Source: a bacterium
GTDB taxonomy: Bacteria; CAIWAD01
Assembly: GCA_030429345.1 (NCBI GenBank)
Contig: JAUIFJ010000005.1
Coordinates: forward strand, 1 to 64,000
Direction of reading: 5' to 3'
DNA length: 64,000 bases
The notes under the pieces are model-generated. The model was not told the origin of the DNA, did no database searches, and saw only the letters and a list, made by a program, of their open reading frames with translations. The translations under genes and the position numbers were made by a program. Of the stretch, positions 50,306 through 61,585 are shown one piece after another (position 1 is the stretch's first letter; each line of letters starts with the position of its first letter).

Positions 50306-51838
50306 CTAGCCCCGCGCGTCCAGCGGACCGACGGTCTCTTCGACGGCCTCGAGAACGGCGCAGGACTTGACCAGGGCCTTCATCTTGTTGTGGTCCTCGT
50401 AGAGCGGACGGTCGATGTCGAGGAACTTGACGTGTTCGCGGATCACGGCATGCGCCCGTGTAACACCCTTGCCCTTGGTGAAGTCGCGGAAATCCAGGGC
50501 CTGGGCGGCGGCCATCAGCTCGATGCCGAGCACGCCGAAGGCGTTGTCGAGGATCGTGCCGTTCTTCAGCGCCGTGTTCATGCCCATGCTGACGAAGTCC
50601 TCCTGGTCCGCGGCGGCGGGAATCGAGGCCACGGAGGCCGGGGCACTCAGCATGCGCTGCTCGACGATCTGCGTATCCGCCGTATACTGGCTCAGCATCA
50701 ACCCGCTGAACATGCCGGCGCCCTTGGTCAGGAAGGCAGGCAAACCCTGGCTAAGGGCCGGATTGAGCAGGCGATTCAGCCGCCTTTCGCTGAGCACGCT
50801 GACCATGGTGATCGCTGCGCCGGCATTGTCCATGGGCAGGCTGACCGGCGTGCCCTGGAAATTGGCGCCGGTGAGCGCCAGGTCCTCTTCGGGGAAAAAG
50901 ATTGGATTATCGCCGACGCCGTTGAGCTCGATCTCGACCTGGCTCCTCGCCCAACGCAGGGCGTCGTGCGCCGCGCCGATCACCTGGGGCGTCGAGCGCA
51001 TGGAGTACGCGTCCTGCACCTTGGTCTTCATCTTGCCCGAGAGCAGGTCGCTGCCTTCAAGGCAGGCCCGGATCGCCAGGGCGCTTCGTACTGCGCCGGA
51101 GAAGCCGCGCACCTCGTGCAGGCGGCGGTCGTAGGGCTTCATGTTGGCCAGCAGGGCCTCGAGCGACATGGCCGCCGCGATCTCCGCCTGGCGAAGCCAG
51201 CGGTCCATGTCATACAAATGGATGGCGCTCATCGCCGTTAGCAGGTTGCTGCCGTTGATCGTCGCCAGGCCGTCGCGGGCCTCCAGCCCGGGCACCGGAA
51301 TGCCCGCCTTGTCCAGCGCTGTCTTGCCCGGCAGCCGCTCGCCCTGGTAGAAGGCCTCGCCCTCGCCCATCATCAGCAGGGCGATCTGCGACATGGGGGC
51401 CAGGTCGCCGCAGGCGCCGACACTGCCCTTCTCGCAAACCACCGGTGTGACACCCTTGTTCAGCATGGCCACCAGGGTCTGCGTGATCTCCGGACGGCAG
51501 CCGCTGTGTCCGTGGGCATGCACGTTGACGCGCGCCGCCATCGCTCCGCGAATGTGTTCCACGGGCGCCGGATCGCCGATGCCCGCGCTGTGGTTGTAGA
51601 TCAGGTACTTCTGGAAATCACGCACCTGCTCGTCGGAAAGCGCGACCTCGGAGAACTCGCCGATGCCCGTGTTGACTCCGTACATCACCTCGCGGGCGGC
51701 GATCTTCTTCTCCAGCAGCGCGCGGCAGGTCTTGATCTTCTCCAGCGACGCCGGCGCCAGTTCCACTTGTTTGCCGCCGCGGGCAATGCGCGTCAGCTTC
51801 TCGATGCTCAGTCCCGAGCCGTCCAGGATGATGGCCAT
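50306..51838 (-). CDS. Histidine ammonia-lyase-family enzyme with variant MIO triad
   Basis: The 510-residue protein matches the HAL/PAL/TAL aromatic amino-acid lyase family over its length: YGVNTGIGEFSEVALSDEQ, the MIO region GSVGACGDLAPMSQ, NGSNLLTAMSAIH and NPIFFPEEDLALTGANFQG. The MIO cofactor normally forms from Ala-Ser-Gly; here the Ser143 position is Cys (codon TGC at 51410-51412). Histidine is the likeliest substrate from overall similarity, but hutU, hutI and hutG are not nearby. Ornithine aminotransferase lies directly upstream on the same strand with a terminator in between. Confidence 0.9.
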   Translation of the reverse strand: MAIILDGSGLSIEKLTRIARGGKQVELAPASLEKIKTCRALLEKKIAAREVMYGVNTGIGEFSEVALSDEQVRDFQKYLIYNHSAGIGDPAPVEHIRGAMAARVNVHAHGHSGCRPEITQTLVAMLNKGVTPVVCEKGSVGACGDLAPMSQIALLMMGEGEAFYQGERLPGKTALDKAGIPVPGLEARDGLATINGSNLLTAMSAIHLYDMDRWLRQAEIAAAMSLEALLANMKPYDRRLHEVRGFSGAVRSALAIRACLEGSDLLSGKMKTKVQDAYSMRSTPQVIGAAHDALRWARSQVEIELNGVGDNPIFFPEEDLALTGANFQGTPVSLPMDNAGAAITMVSVLSERRLNRLLNPALSQGLPAFLTKGAGMFSGLMLSQYTADTQIVEQRMLSAPASVASIPAAADQEDFVSMGMNTALKNGTILDNAFGVLGIELMAAAQALDFRDFTKGKGVTRAHAVIREHVKFLDIDRPLYEDHNKMKALVKSCAVLEAVEETVGPLDARG

Positions 51839-51857
51839 GTTTCTCTCGCGGGGTTAG

Positions 51858-51887
51858 AAAGGAAAACGGGGACCTTGCGGCCCCCGT
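51858..51887 (-). terminator. Rho-independent terminator after rocD
   Basis: On the minus strand CGGGGGCC pairs with GGTCCCCG (one G-U) around a GCAA tetraloop, followed by TTTTCCTTTC. It lies 18 nt after the stop codon of the ornithine aminotransferase and before the lyase gene. Confidence 0.85.
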
Positions 51888-51905
51888 GGTATACAATCGA
51901 AATCG

Positions 51906-53153
51906 CTAGAACTGGTGGAAGGTCTTCTCGATGATCGTGATGCATTCTTCCAGCTGTTCATCGGTGATCACCAGCGGCGGCGCGAAGCGGATGATGTCGT
52001 CATGGGTCGGCTTGGCCAGCAGGCCGTTCTCCTTCAGCGCCAGGCAGACGTCCCAGGCGGTCTTGCCGTTGGTGGGCTTGACGACGACGGCATTCAGGAG
52101 ACCCTTGCCGCGGACAAGCTCGATCATCGGGTGATCGATGGCCTGCATGCGGGCGCGGAAGACCTTGCCCAGGCGCTCGGCGTTCTCGGCCAGCTTCTCG
52201 TCGCGTACGACATCCATCGCCGCCAGGGCCACGCGGCAGGCCAGCGGGTTGCCGCCGTAGGTGCTGCCGTGCTCGCCCGGGTGAATGCAGAGCATGATCT
52301 CCTTGTCCGCCAGCACCGCCGAGACGGGCAGCACACCGCCGGAAAGGGCCTTGCCGAGGATCAGCACATCGGGGCGCACCTCCTCGTGGTCGCAGGCCAG
52401 CATGCGGCCGGTGCGGGCGATGCCCGTCTGCACCTCGTCGGCAATGAAGAGCACATTGTGCCGGTCGCAGATCTCGCGCACGCCCTTCAGGTAACCCTCG
52501 TCGGGCACGAAGACGCCGGCCTCGCCCTGGATCGGCTCGACCAGGAAGCCGCAGACATCCGGATCCGCGGCCTCGCGCTCCAGCGCGGCCAGGTCGTTGT
52601 AGGGAATCTTGACATAGCCGGGCAGGAAGGGACCGAAGCCGTTCAGGCAGTCCGGGTCTGTGCTGGCGCTGATGATGCCCATGGTGCGTCCATGGAAGTT
52701 GCCCTCGCAGACGATCACCTTGGCCCGGTTCTCGCCGATGCCCTTCTTCGTATAGCCCCACTTGCGGGCCAGCTTGATGGCCGTCTCATCCGCTTCCACG
52801 CCCGTATTCATGGGCAGCATCATGGTGTAGCCGAAGAGCTCGGTCAGCTTCTTCTCGTATTCGCCCAGCACATTGTTGAAAAAGGCGCGGCTGGTCAGGG
52901 TCAAGGTTTTCGCCTGCTCGACAAGCGCGCCGATGATTGCCGGGTGGCAATGCCCCTGGTTGACCGCGCTGTAGGCGGAGAGGAAATCGAAGTAGTGGAC
53001 CCCTTCCGGGTCCCAGACATGCACGCCCTCGCCCTTGGCCAGCACCACCGGCAGCGGGTGGTAGTTGTGGGCGCCATAGTTCTCTTCCAGCGCCATTGCG
53101 TCGGCACTCGATACGAGGCCATTGACCAGGGCGGTGTCCAGGGTCTGAGTCAT
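51906..53153 (-). CDS. rocD: Ornithine aminotransferase
   Basis: The 415-residue class III aminotransferase converts ornithine and 2-oxoglutarate to glutamate-5-semialdehyde and glutamate. It shows [58 protein letters not shown] and the PLP-lysine motif ILGKALSGG (Lys ~271), with [17 protein letters not shown]. The length matches the family. GGAGGAG precedes the ATG. With proC at 16707 it could link arginine/ornithine breakdown to proline synthesis. Confidence 0.96.
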   Translation of the reverse strand: MTQTLDTALVNGLVSSADAMALEENYGAHNYHPLPVVLAKGEGVHVWDPEGVHYFDFLSAYSAVNQGHCHPAIIGALVEQAKTLTLTSRAFFNNVLGEYEKKLTELFGYTMMLPMNTGVEADETAIKLARKWGYTKKGIGENRAKVIVCEGNFHGRTMGIISASTDPDCLNGFGPFLPGYVKIPYNDLAALEREAADPDVCGFLVEPIQGEAGVFVPDEGYLKGVREICDRHNVLFIADEVQTGIARTGRMLACDHEEVRPDVLILGKALSGGVLPVSAVLADKEIMLCIHPGEHGSTYGGNPLACRVALAAMDVVRDEKLAENAERLGKVFRARMQAIDHPMIELVRGKGLLNAVVVKPTNGKTAWDVCLALKENGLLAKPTHDDIIRFAPPLVITDEQLEECITIIEKTFHQF

Positions 53154-53450
53154 GAATCTCCTCCGGCTGGGGTGTCTAGGTTTCGCGCCGGTTGCGCCCC
53201 GGTAGGATCGGGTAGGGAAGGCAGGGACTTAAGGCCCGGAATCCGGCAGCCGCCCCGGCAGGCAGAAACTCGCGGAACTTCGGAAAGGGCACCCGCATTC
53301 TCAACGAAGAAGAATGCAAGATCGACCGCTCAGGACGCCGATAGGAGCACTCCGACCCCGGTTGCAGCTTCCTGAGCGAGGCCATACCTTACGGGGTTCC
53401 ATACTGTTGATAAAACCGGGCCCTGCGCCCGATGACGAATAGGAAGCTTC
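53154..53450. other. Divergent region between rocD and secA
   Basis: About 300 bp with no supported gene. It should contain both promoters. GTTGATAAAACC near 53408 is AT-rich enough to form part of a secA promoter, but no -35/-10 pair is convincing. A GGAAG site lies before the secA ATG. Confidence 0.5.
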
Positions 53451-56438
<2,988 letters not shown>

Positions 56439-56462
56439 TCTGCGCCCGACAGCCAGAACAAC

Positions 56463-56500
56463 AAAGCCCCCGCGGAGCGCTCCGCGGGGGCTTTCTCTTT
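56463..56500 (+). terminator. Strong terminator after secA
   Basis: A perfect 32-bp palindrome at 56463-56494 (arms AAAGCCCCCGCGGAGC and complement) is followed by TTTCTCTTT. It lies 25 nt after the secA stop. The A- and T-rich ends would let it work in both directions. Confidence 0.9.
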
Positions 56501-56552
56501 GAATTCGTCCGCATTTTCGCCGATACAACAGGCAACAAGTGCGGCGGAGAAC

Positions 56553-57221
56553 ATGAGCGAAAAGAAATCCACCATTTTCAATGACTTTCGAACGGAAGTC
56601 ATCGACATCAACCGGGCCTTTGCCGAGATCCGTCCCCTGATCCGCGAGACCCGGCACCTGAGCCTCAACGCTGAAACCTCCAGCCTGAAGGTGGGACCGG
56701 CGGCCGCGGCCTTTGCCGTCGTAGTCAAGAACCTGAACCAGCTCTCCGAGAGCCTGGGCAGCCAGGTCAACGGCATCGAGGAGGTCTTCAACTCCCTGGT
56801 GCAGCTGATCGGGGAATGGGCCAAGCGCGACCAGCAGATCGGCCTGCACGAGAGGGCCCACGAGCTGATCGCCGAAGGGGCCGAGGAGGAGGCGCGAGAG
56901 GTCCCCTCCATCGAACGCAACCTGGAAGAGGGGCAACAGGACGTGCGCGGCATGGTCGCGGAAGTCATGGATCACATCGAGAAGCTGAACCGCCAGGTCA
57001 CCGAGCTCAACCAGGTCGCCGTGAGACAGTGCCGCTTCATCGCCATCAGCTCGATGATCGAGGCCCAGCGCATCGAATGCGTCGAGGACGGCGACCTGAC
57101 CACGGTCGCCGGCGACATCAACGACATGGCCAATCGCATCGGCAAGGTCGAGCTGGAGGCCCGCAACCGCGTGCTCAACCTGATGACCTCGGCGCGTCTC
57201 CTGGAACAGGCACTCAAGTAG
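56553..57221 (+). CDS. Soluble chemoreceptor-like (MCP signalling-domain-like) protein
   Basis: The 222-residue protein (ATG 56553, GGAG upstream) has no signal peptide or membrane segment and is almost wholly helical. LSLNAETSSLKVGPAAAAFA followed by VVVKNLNQLSESL (residues ~36-68) resembles the conserved MCP hairpin region. A second similar segment, FIAISSMIEAQRI...TTVAGDINDMANRIGKVE, follows near 165-200. The fold is likely an antiparallel coiled coil able to touch CheA/CheW-like partners. It lies 12 nt before the ODP-like gene, which suggests one operon and a joint oxygen-sensing job; that is inference. Confidence 0.8.
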   Translation: MSEKKSTIFNDFRTEVIDINRAFAEIRPLIRETRHLSLNAETSSLKVGPAAAAFAVVVKNLNQLSESLGSQVNGIEEVFNSLVQLIGEWAKRDQQIGLHERAHELIAEGAEEEAREVPSIERNLEEGQQDVRGMVAEVMDHIEKLNRQVTELNQVAVRQCRFIAISSMIEAQRIECVEDGDLTTVAGDINDMANRIGKVELEARNRVLNLMTSARLLEQALK

Positions 57222-57233
57222 GAGAGAGGGCGC

Positions 57234-58013
57234 ATGCTGAAATCGATCGAACTCTTCAACGACGGCCGCCGGCGCTGGATCTTCCTGGGGCGTGATCCGA
57301 AGAAGCCGGACACGCTGATCGACTCCAACCAGTACATCATCATGGAAGGGGACAAGGCCACGCTGCTCGACCCGGGCGGGCTGGAGATTTTTCCCTCGAT
57401 GATCGCCGGCGTGTCACGGGAAGTCGAGATCGAGAACGTCGAGTCGATCATGGCCAGCCACCAGGACCCGGATATCGTCAGTTCGCTCTCCATGTGGTTC
57501 AGCGTGCAGGACAAGCTGAGCGTATACGCTCCCTGGGTCTGGAGCTCCTTCATTCCGCACTTCGGCGGCGCCCGCGAAGTGAAAGCGATCCCCGACGAGG
57601 GCATGATCCTGCCGCTGGGCAGCAGCCGCGACCTGCAGCTGATCCCCTGCCACTACTGCCATTCGAGCGGGCACTTCACGCTCTACGACCCCAGGGCGAA
57701 GATCCTCTTCAGCAGCGACATCGGCGCGGCCCTCGTTCCCGCGGATCACGAGATCTTCGTGCAGGACTTCAAGGCCATGCCGCAGTACATGGAGGCCTTC
57801 CACAAGCGCTGGATGCCGAGCAACCGCGCCAAGAACGCCTGGATCCAGCGCGTGCGCCAGCTGGACATCGAGATGATGGTGCCCCAGCATGGCTGCATCT
57901 TCCGCGGCGAGGACGTGCAGCGCTTCCTCGACTGGTTCGAGGCCCTGCAGGTCGGCAGCGCCGTGGACGGCATCACCGCCGGCATCGCGGAGACGGCGGA
58001 GGCGGCGCTCTAG
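57234..58013 (+). CDS. ODP-type di-iron oxygen-sensor protein (flavodiiron-like metallo-beta-lactamase fold)
   Basis: The 259-residue protein has a lone metallo-beta-lactamase domain of flavodiiron type without the flavodoxin domain. Metal-ligand motifs are SHQDPD (~76-81), CHYCHSSGHFTLYD (His ~147), SSDIGA (Asp ~161) and VPQHG (His ~218). The HxDxD form of the first motif and the YIIMEGDKATLLDPGG start match the oxygen-binding di-iron protein (ODP) described as a chemotaxis oxygen sensor in spirochaetes. GGAGAGAGG precedes the ATG. The MCP-like gene directly upstream strengthens that reading. A simple MBL hydrolase is the alternative. Confidence 0.87.
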   Translation: MLKSIELFNDGRRRWIFLGRDPKKPDTLIDSNQYIIMEGDKATLLDPGGLEIFPSMIAGVSREVEIENVESIMASHQDPDIVSSLSMWFSVQDKLSVYAPWVWSSFIPHFGGAREVKAIPDEGMILPLGSSRDLQLIPCHYCHSSGHFTLYDPRAKILFSSDIGAALVPADHEIFVQDFKAMPQYMEAFHKRWMPSNRAKNAWIQRVRQLDIEMMVPQHGCIFRGEDVQRFLDWFEALQVGSAVDGITAGIAETAEAAL

Positions 58014-58035
58014 GATTGTGATGCATGGATAATCG

Positions 58036-58061
58036 AAGGGGGCCGGTGTGGCCCCCTTTTT
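58036..58061 (+). terminator. Rho-independent terminator after the ODP gene
   Basis: A 7-bp GGGGGCC/GGCCCCC stem with loop GGTGT is followed by TTTTT. It begins 22 nt after the stop codon at 58013. Confidence 0.9.
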
Positions 58062-58078
58062 GTGTTTCAGGTGTCTGT

Positions 58079-58314
58079 GGGTGGTTCGCGCTGCGGGCTG
58101 GCGGCCGCGGGTGGTTCACGCTGCGGGCTGGCGGCCGCAGCTACCTCAAGCCGGCGCTTCGCGCCTTGCGGTATCAGCTTTTCAACTCCGCCGTGCATCG
58201 CGATGTCTTCGGCCGACCAACACATCCTGCAGTGCGGCAAGTGATCGGCGCACCAACACCACGAACCGCGAAGCGGTGGCTCAAGGTAGCTGCGGCCGAA
58301 AGCCCGCAGCGGAA
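58079..58314. repeat. Tandem 30-bp direct repeat leading into a long inverted repeat
   Basis: A 30-bp sequence starting GGGTGGTTCGCGCTGCGGGC occurs twice head to tail (58079-58108 and 58109-58138, one mismatch). The second copy is the start of a ~48-bp arm (58115-58163) that is matched in inverted orientation at 58267-58314 with several mismatches; the spacer is 103 bp. The size and shape resemble a MITE or REP-type palindromic element. It carries no gene. Confidence 0.8.
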
Positions 58315-58562
58315 AAGTGATATTACGGGCAAATCCCACTGCAAGCCTATAGGCCCCCGTCTTCGCGGGGGCGACTGAGTTGGCTTTCCGAGACAATGAT
58401 GCCCAATCAAATCTGTGTGCGCCCACCAACAAACCAAGCCGCAAAGCGGCGAAAGAATAGTAGCTGCGGGTGCCAACGCGCAGACCACATCCCACAGTCG
58501 GCCAACCCGCAGTCTACGGCCAACCAACCCGAGGATCGTACCCCGCAGCGATGCAACCCCAC
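58315..58562. other. Intergenic region with short partial repeats
   Basis: No gene is supported. Sequence such as AAGCCGCAAAGCGGCG and TAGCTGCGGGTGCC partly resembles the arms of the neighbouring inverted repeat, so it may be a decayed second copy. Confidence 0.4.
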
Positions 58563-58601
58563 AGAGAGAAAACGGCGCAGACCCTGCAAAGATCCGCGCC
58601 G
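58563..58601 (-). terminator. Probable terminator after the 105-aa protein gene
   Basis: On the minus strand ACGGCGC and GCGCCGT form a 7-bp stem around a 16-nt loop, followed by TTTCTCTC. It lies about 28 nt after the stop at 58629. Confidence 0.7.
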
Positions 58602-58628
58602 TGACACATGCGATCATCGCGTGAAGCC

Positions 58629-58946
58629 CTAGGCCTTCTCCTCTTCCGCCGGTACGTCGTATTCGTCGATCCAGCCGTTTAGCAGCTCAACGATCTGCTT
58701 CGCCTGTTTCACGGAGCTGATGTTGAACTTGCTGTGCGGACGGAAGACGCCGTTGCGCTTCTGGTAGCGGCCGACGCGGAACTTGACCGGGCCGTAGTCG
58801 CCGGACTGGCGGTTCAGTTCCTGGTAGCTGAAGACCAGGGTCGACCAGGCTCCGCTGGTCAGCACTTCCTTCTTCAGCTGCTTGACGAGCAGGCGTCCCT
58901 CGTCGTCGGTCCATTCAATGGTGATATCCTGCACGGTCTCGGCCAT
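58629..58946 (-). CDS. Small conserved-type protein, possibly nucleic-acid binding
   Basis: The 105-residue protein starts at ATG 58946 with AAGGA upstream. It reads as beta-rich with a C-terminal helix: KEVLTSGAWSTLVFSYQELN, then VKFRVGRYQKRNGVFRPHSK and FNISSVKQAKQIVELLNGW. I recall similar short proteins in many bacteria without an assigned function. The basic KFRVGRYQKRNG strand and the overall size recall PC4-like single-strand binders, but I cannot assign it. It lies 42 bp upstream of nothing else on its strand and has its own terminator. Confidence 0.8.
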   Translation of the reverse strand: MAETVQDITIEWTDDEGRLLVKQLKKEVLTSGAWSTLVFSYQELNRQSGDYGPVKFRVGRYQKRNGVFRPHSKFNISSVKQAKQIVELLNGWIDEYDVPAEEEKA

Positions 58947-58988
58947 GGGAAATCCTTTCGGGGGTTGAGTGCGTGTTCAGCCCTGGGA

Positions 58989-60824
58989 CTAGCGGGCGTC
59001 CAGTTCCAGCTTGTGGATCCAGTCGCGGAAGTCGCCGGCCATGGCCAGCAGGTCCCGGTTCGTGTTGTCGGTAATGGTCTCGTCGCCGTGGATCACGGCA
59101 ATCGTCGCGTCCAGGTCGACGGCGCCGTCGAAGGCCGGCGTCTTCGCTTCCAGTTCGAGGCTCTTCGCGTGTGACGCACGCACCTCGTCCTCGCTTCGCT
59201 CGACCAGGGCCACGGTGGCCTCGGAACTGAAGGGCTTGCCGCACAGATCCTCGACCAGTTCCAGGAAGCCCTTCGAGTTGCCCGGCGCCCAGTAGGTCTT
59301 CGCCAGGTCGGGACCGATGGCGGCGTTGTCCATCAGCTGCCCGTCGCGCTCCAGGAAGAAGGCGCGGGTCTGGTAGACGGCCATCTGAGCCAGCGTATAC
59401 CCGTGATAGTATGCGCTCGAGTCGCCGGAGAGCAGGTGCGGAATGCTGAGCAGCGGGCGGCGGCCCCGGTTCAGGCCGCTCATGCGGCGTTCCGTGTCAC
59501 GGGCGATCTCGAGCACGCGCTCCGGCTGCAGGTCGGATTCCGGCAGTTCGTAGAGCGCCTTCTCGAAATAGGACACGGCCAGCATCTCGCGCAGGCGATG
59601 GGCGCGATAGCGGTGGCCGGCCAGCTGGCTCTCGAGGATCAGGTCGGCAGGCATCGGCCGGCCCTGGGAGTCCTTCGCGTAGCGCGTCAGCCAGTCCGTG
59701 TCGCCGATGATGCTGTCGAGGAACATGGACTGCGTCTCGGCGAAGGCCACGGAAGTCGGCGCGAATTCCTGGGCGAAGCAGGGCGCCGGCTTGCGGATGT
59801 TGCTGAAGTGCGCCGCGTGGCCACCTTCGTGGAAAAAGGTCTGCAGGGCGCGGTTGCCGCTGCCTACCTGGCCGGGAACGGCGTTGGCGGTGAAATTGAT
59901 GCGCGCCGGGCGGAAGGTGCCGCGGTCGACCCAGGCCGGGCCCGGTCCGTGCATGAAGCCGTTCTCGTATTTGCCGCGACGGTCGACCAGGTCCAGGGTC
60001 ATTCGCGCGCCGCCGTAGCCGATGCCCAGGGCGGCGAAACTGCGCACCCAGCGCTCGAAGCTGTCCGCGAAGCCCAGGTAGGGATCCTTGCGGTGCGCCA
60101 GATCGCCCGTCGTGTGGTAGCCGAAGTTCCAGGCCTCGCGAGCGCCATCGCCATGTGCGCCGACGACCGTCCGCATGGTGCGCTCGAGAGCCGCCCGCGT
60201 GTTCTCTTCCAGCTCGTCGAGCAGCTCGAAGAGGCGCTTCTTCGAGAAGCCCTCGTTGGTCTGCACCTTGTAATCGTAATAGTCCTCGTAGCCCAGCAGG
60301 TGACCCAGGCGATTGCGTTCGCGGACGATGTCCAGGAAGCCGTTCTCGAGCACGAAGCCCTCGATGCTCCCCAGGCCTTCCAGGGCCGCGCGGCGCAGGC
60401 CTTCATTCTTGTCCGTGCCGACCATCAGGCCCAGCTTCACCGAACCGGCGCGCACGCTCGCGCCGCTGGCGGGATCCTTGTAGCCCAGCTCCATCTGCCG
60501 GCGTTTGGCGTCCAGGGCGCCTTCCAGCTCGACGATCTTCGCCTGCAGCTCGCGGGCTTCCGCACTCTCGATGGCATTGGTCTCGAAGAAGCGCAGCCAG
60601 CCCTCCAGGCCTTCCCGCTCTTCCCCGGCAACGCCGTTGGACAGCGCGCCACGCAGCTTGCCGATCCAGCCGGCGTCGGAGATGAAGTTCTTCAGGGCGA
60701 TCTCGTTGCGATGGAAGGCCTTGGCGTCGGCATCCTTCAGGCCCATCATCTGGGACCAGAAGGTGTCTTCCTTGGCGACGTGCAAGTCGAGGTACTGTCG
60801 ATTGATCTGGTCCAGCAGGGACAT
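58989..60824 (-). CDS. M3-family (oligoendopeptidase-like) metallopeptidase
   Basis: The 611-residue protein starts at ATG 60824, 6 nt after GGAG; a frame extends upstream without support. The zinc motif HEGGH in TFFHEGGHAAHF lies near residue 330, with the downstream Glu in the following helix (FAETQSMFLD). The C-terminal SAYYHGYTLAQMAVYQTRAFF contains the His/Tyr residues that bind substrate in M3 peptidases. No signal peptide is seen, so it probably digests peptides in the cytoplasm. The downstream 105-aa gene is 42 bp away and may be co-transcribed. Confidence 0.93.
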   Translation of the reverse strand: MSLLDQINRQYLDLHVAKEDTFWSQMMGLKDADAKAFHRNEIALKNFISDAGWIGKLRGALSNGVAGEEREGLEGWLRFFETNAIESAEARELQAKIVELEGALDAKRRQMELGYKDPASGASVRAGSVKLGLMVGTDKNEGLRRAALEGLGSIEGFVLENGFLDIVRERNRLGHLLGYEDYYDYKVQTNEGFSKKRLFELLDELEENTRAALERTMRTVVGAHGDGAREAWNFGYHTTGDLAHRKDPYLGFADSFERWVRSFAALGIGYGGARMTLDLVDRRGKYENGFMHGPGPAWVDRGTFRPARINFTANAVPGQVGSGNRALQTFFHEGGHAAHFSNIRKPAPCFAQEFAPTSVAFAETQSMFLDSIIGDTDWLTRYAKDSQGRPMPADLILESQLAGHRYRAHRLREMLAVSYFEKALYELPESDLQPERVLEIARDTERRMSGLNRGRRPLLSIPHLLSGDSSAYYHGYTLAQMAVYQTRAFFLERDGQLMDNAAIGPDLAKTYWAPGNSKGFLELVEDLCGKPFSSEATVALVERSEDEVRASHAKSLELEAKTPAFDGAVDLDATIAVIHGDETITDNTNRDLLAMAGDFRDWIHKLELDAR

Positions 60825-61019
60825 GAACACTCCGGGATTGGCACAAAAGCAGGAAGCTAGTGGAGGGACGAGGGATTTCAAAGTCCCGTACTCACAGGCG
60901 GAGGTGGCTGCAACCCTTCGTTCGCAGGAAGAGAGGGGGCGCCATTGCAGGCGAACAACTCTGATGAAATGGAAAGCGCCAGGCGGCGAAGAAGAGGCCT
61001 CTTCCGGGTACGGCCGACT

Positions 61020-61457
61020 TCAGGAGGTGGCGTCCCGGAAACTCTCCACTTCCTGCAGCCAGGCGCGCGCTTCTTCCATGGTCGCCGTTTCCTGCATGAT
61101 CAGCCGGGAGCGGTTCCGCACCTGGGCTTCCCAGAGGCGGGTGGCAATGCGCGAGAGCTCATCCCGGGGTTTGATGGTCACGACGAAACGCAGGGGCGTC
61201 TCCGCCAGAATGCGGGGGAACTGGACGTCCTGCACGAAGGTCAGTACCGCGGGAGAAAAGGCACCCCGGGCCTGGCGCGTATCGACGATCAGCTTCTCGA
61301 CGGGGTGCTTGAGCAGGTTGGCGAAAATGTGATCCAACAGGTTCAGCACCAGCTCGTCGCGACCGTCCGGGTCGTAGTCGAGCCATTCGTGGATCTGGAG
61401 ACCGTTCTCCTCCTCGAGGTAAAGGCGTAGGACATCTGGCTCGTCATGAAGCAGCAT
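61020..61457 (-). CDS. SpoIIAA-like (STAS-type) protein, tentative
   Basis: The 145-residue protein is taken from ATG 61457, preceded by GGGAG at 6 nt; the open frame upstream to 61553 lacks a start signal. The pattern of strand-helix pairs (KLIVDTRQARGAFSPAVLTF, then RFVVTIKPRDELSRIATRLW and ARAWLQEV at the end) resembles SpoIIAA-like or STAS-type proteins. No conserved phospho-serine can be identified. It lies downstream of rmuC on the same strand (128 bp). Confidence 0.65.
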   Translation of the reverse strand: MLLHDEPDVLRLYLEEENGLQIHEWLDYDPDGRDELVLNLLDHIFANLLKHPVEKLIVDTRQARGAFSPAVLTFVQDVQFPRILAETPLRFVVTIKPRDELSRIATRLWEAQVRNRSRLIMQETATMEEARAWLQEVESFRDATS

Positions 61458-61585
61458 AGGTTCTCCCTGGACTGCTCCCAAGGAAGCAATCGCAGGGAAG
61501 TGTGCAAAGGAGACCCAATCGATAACGGGACACGGCGATGTAAGCTGCAACACGACCCATCAAAGCTGAAATCGATGCCCGGAAC

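Noticed and set aside
58079-58562. Integron attC sites
   Set aside because: The palindromes lack the conserved attC core sites (RYYYAAC / GTTRRRY) at the ends and no gene cassettes are attached.
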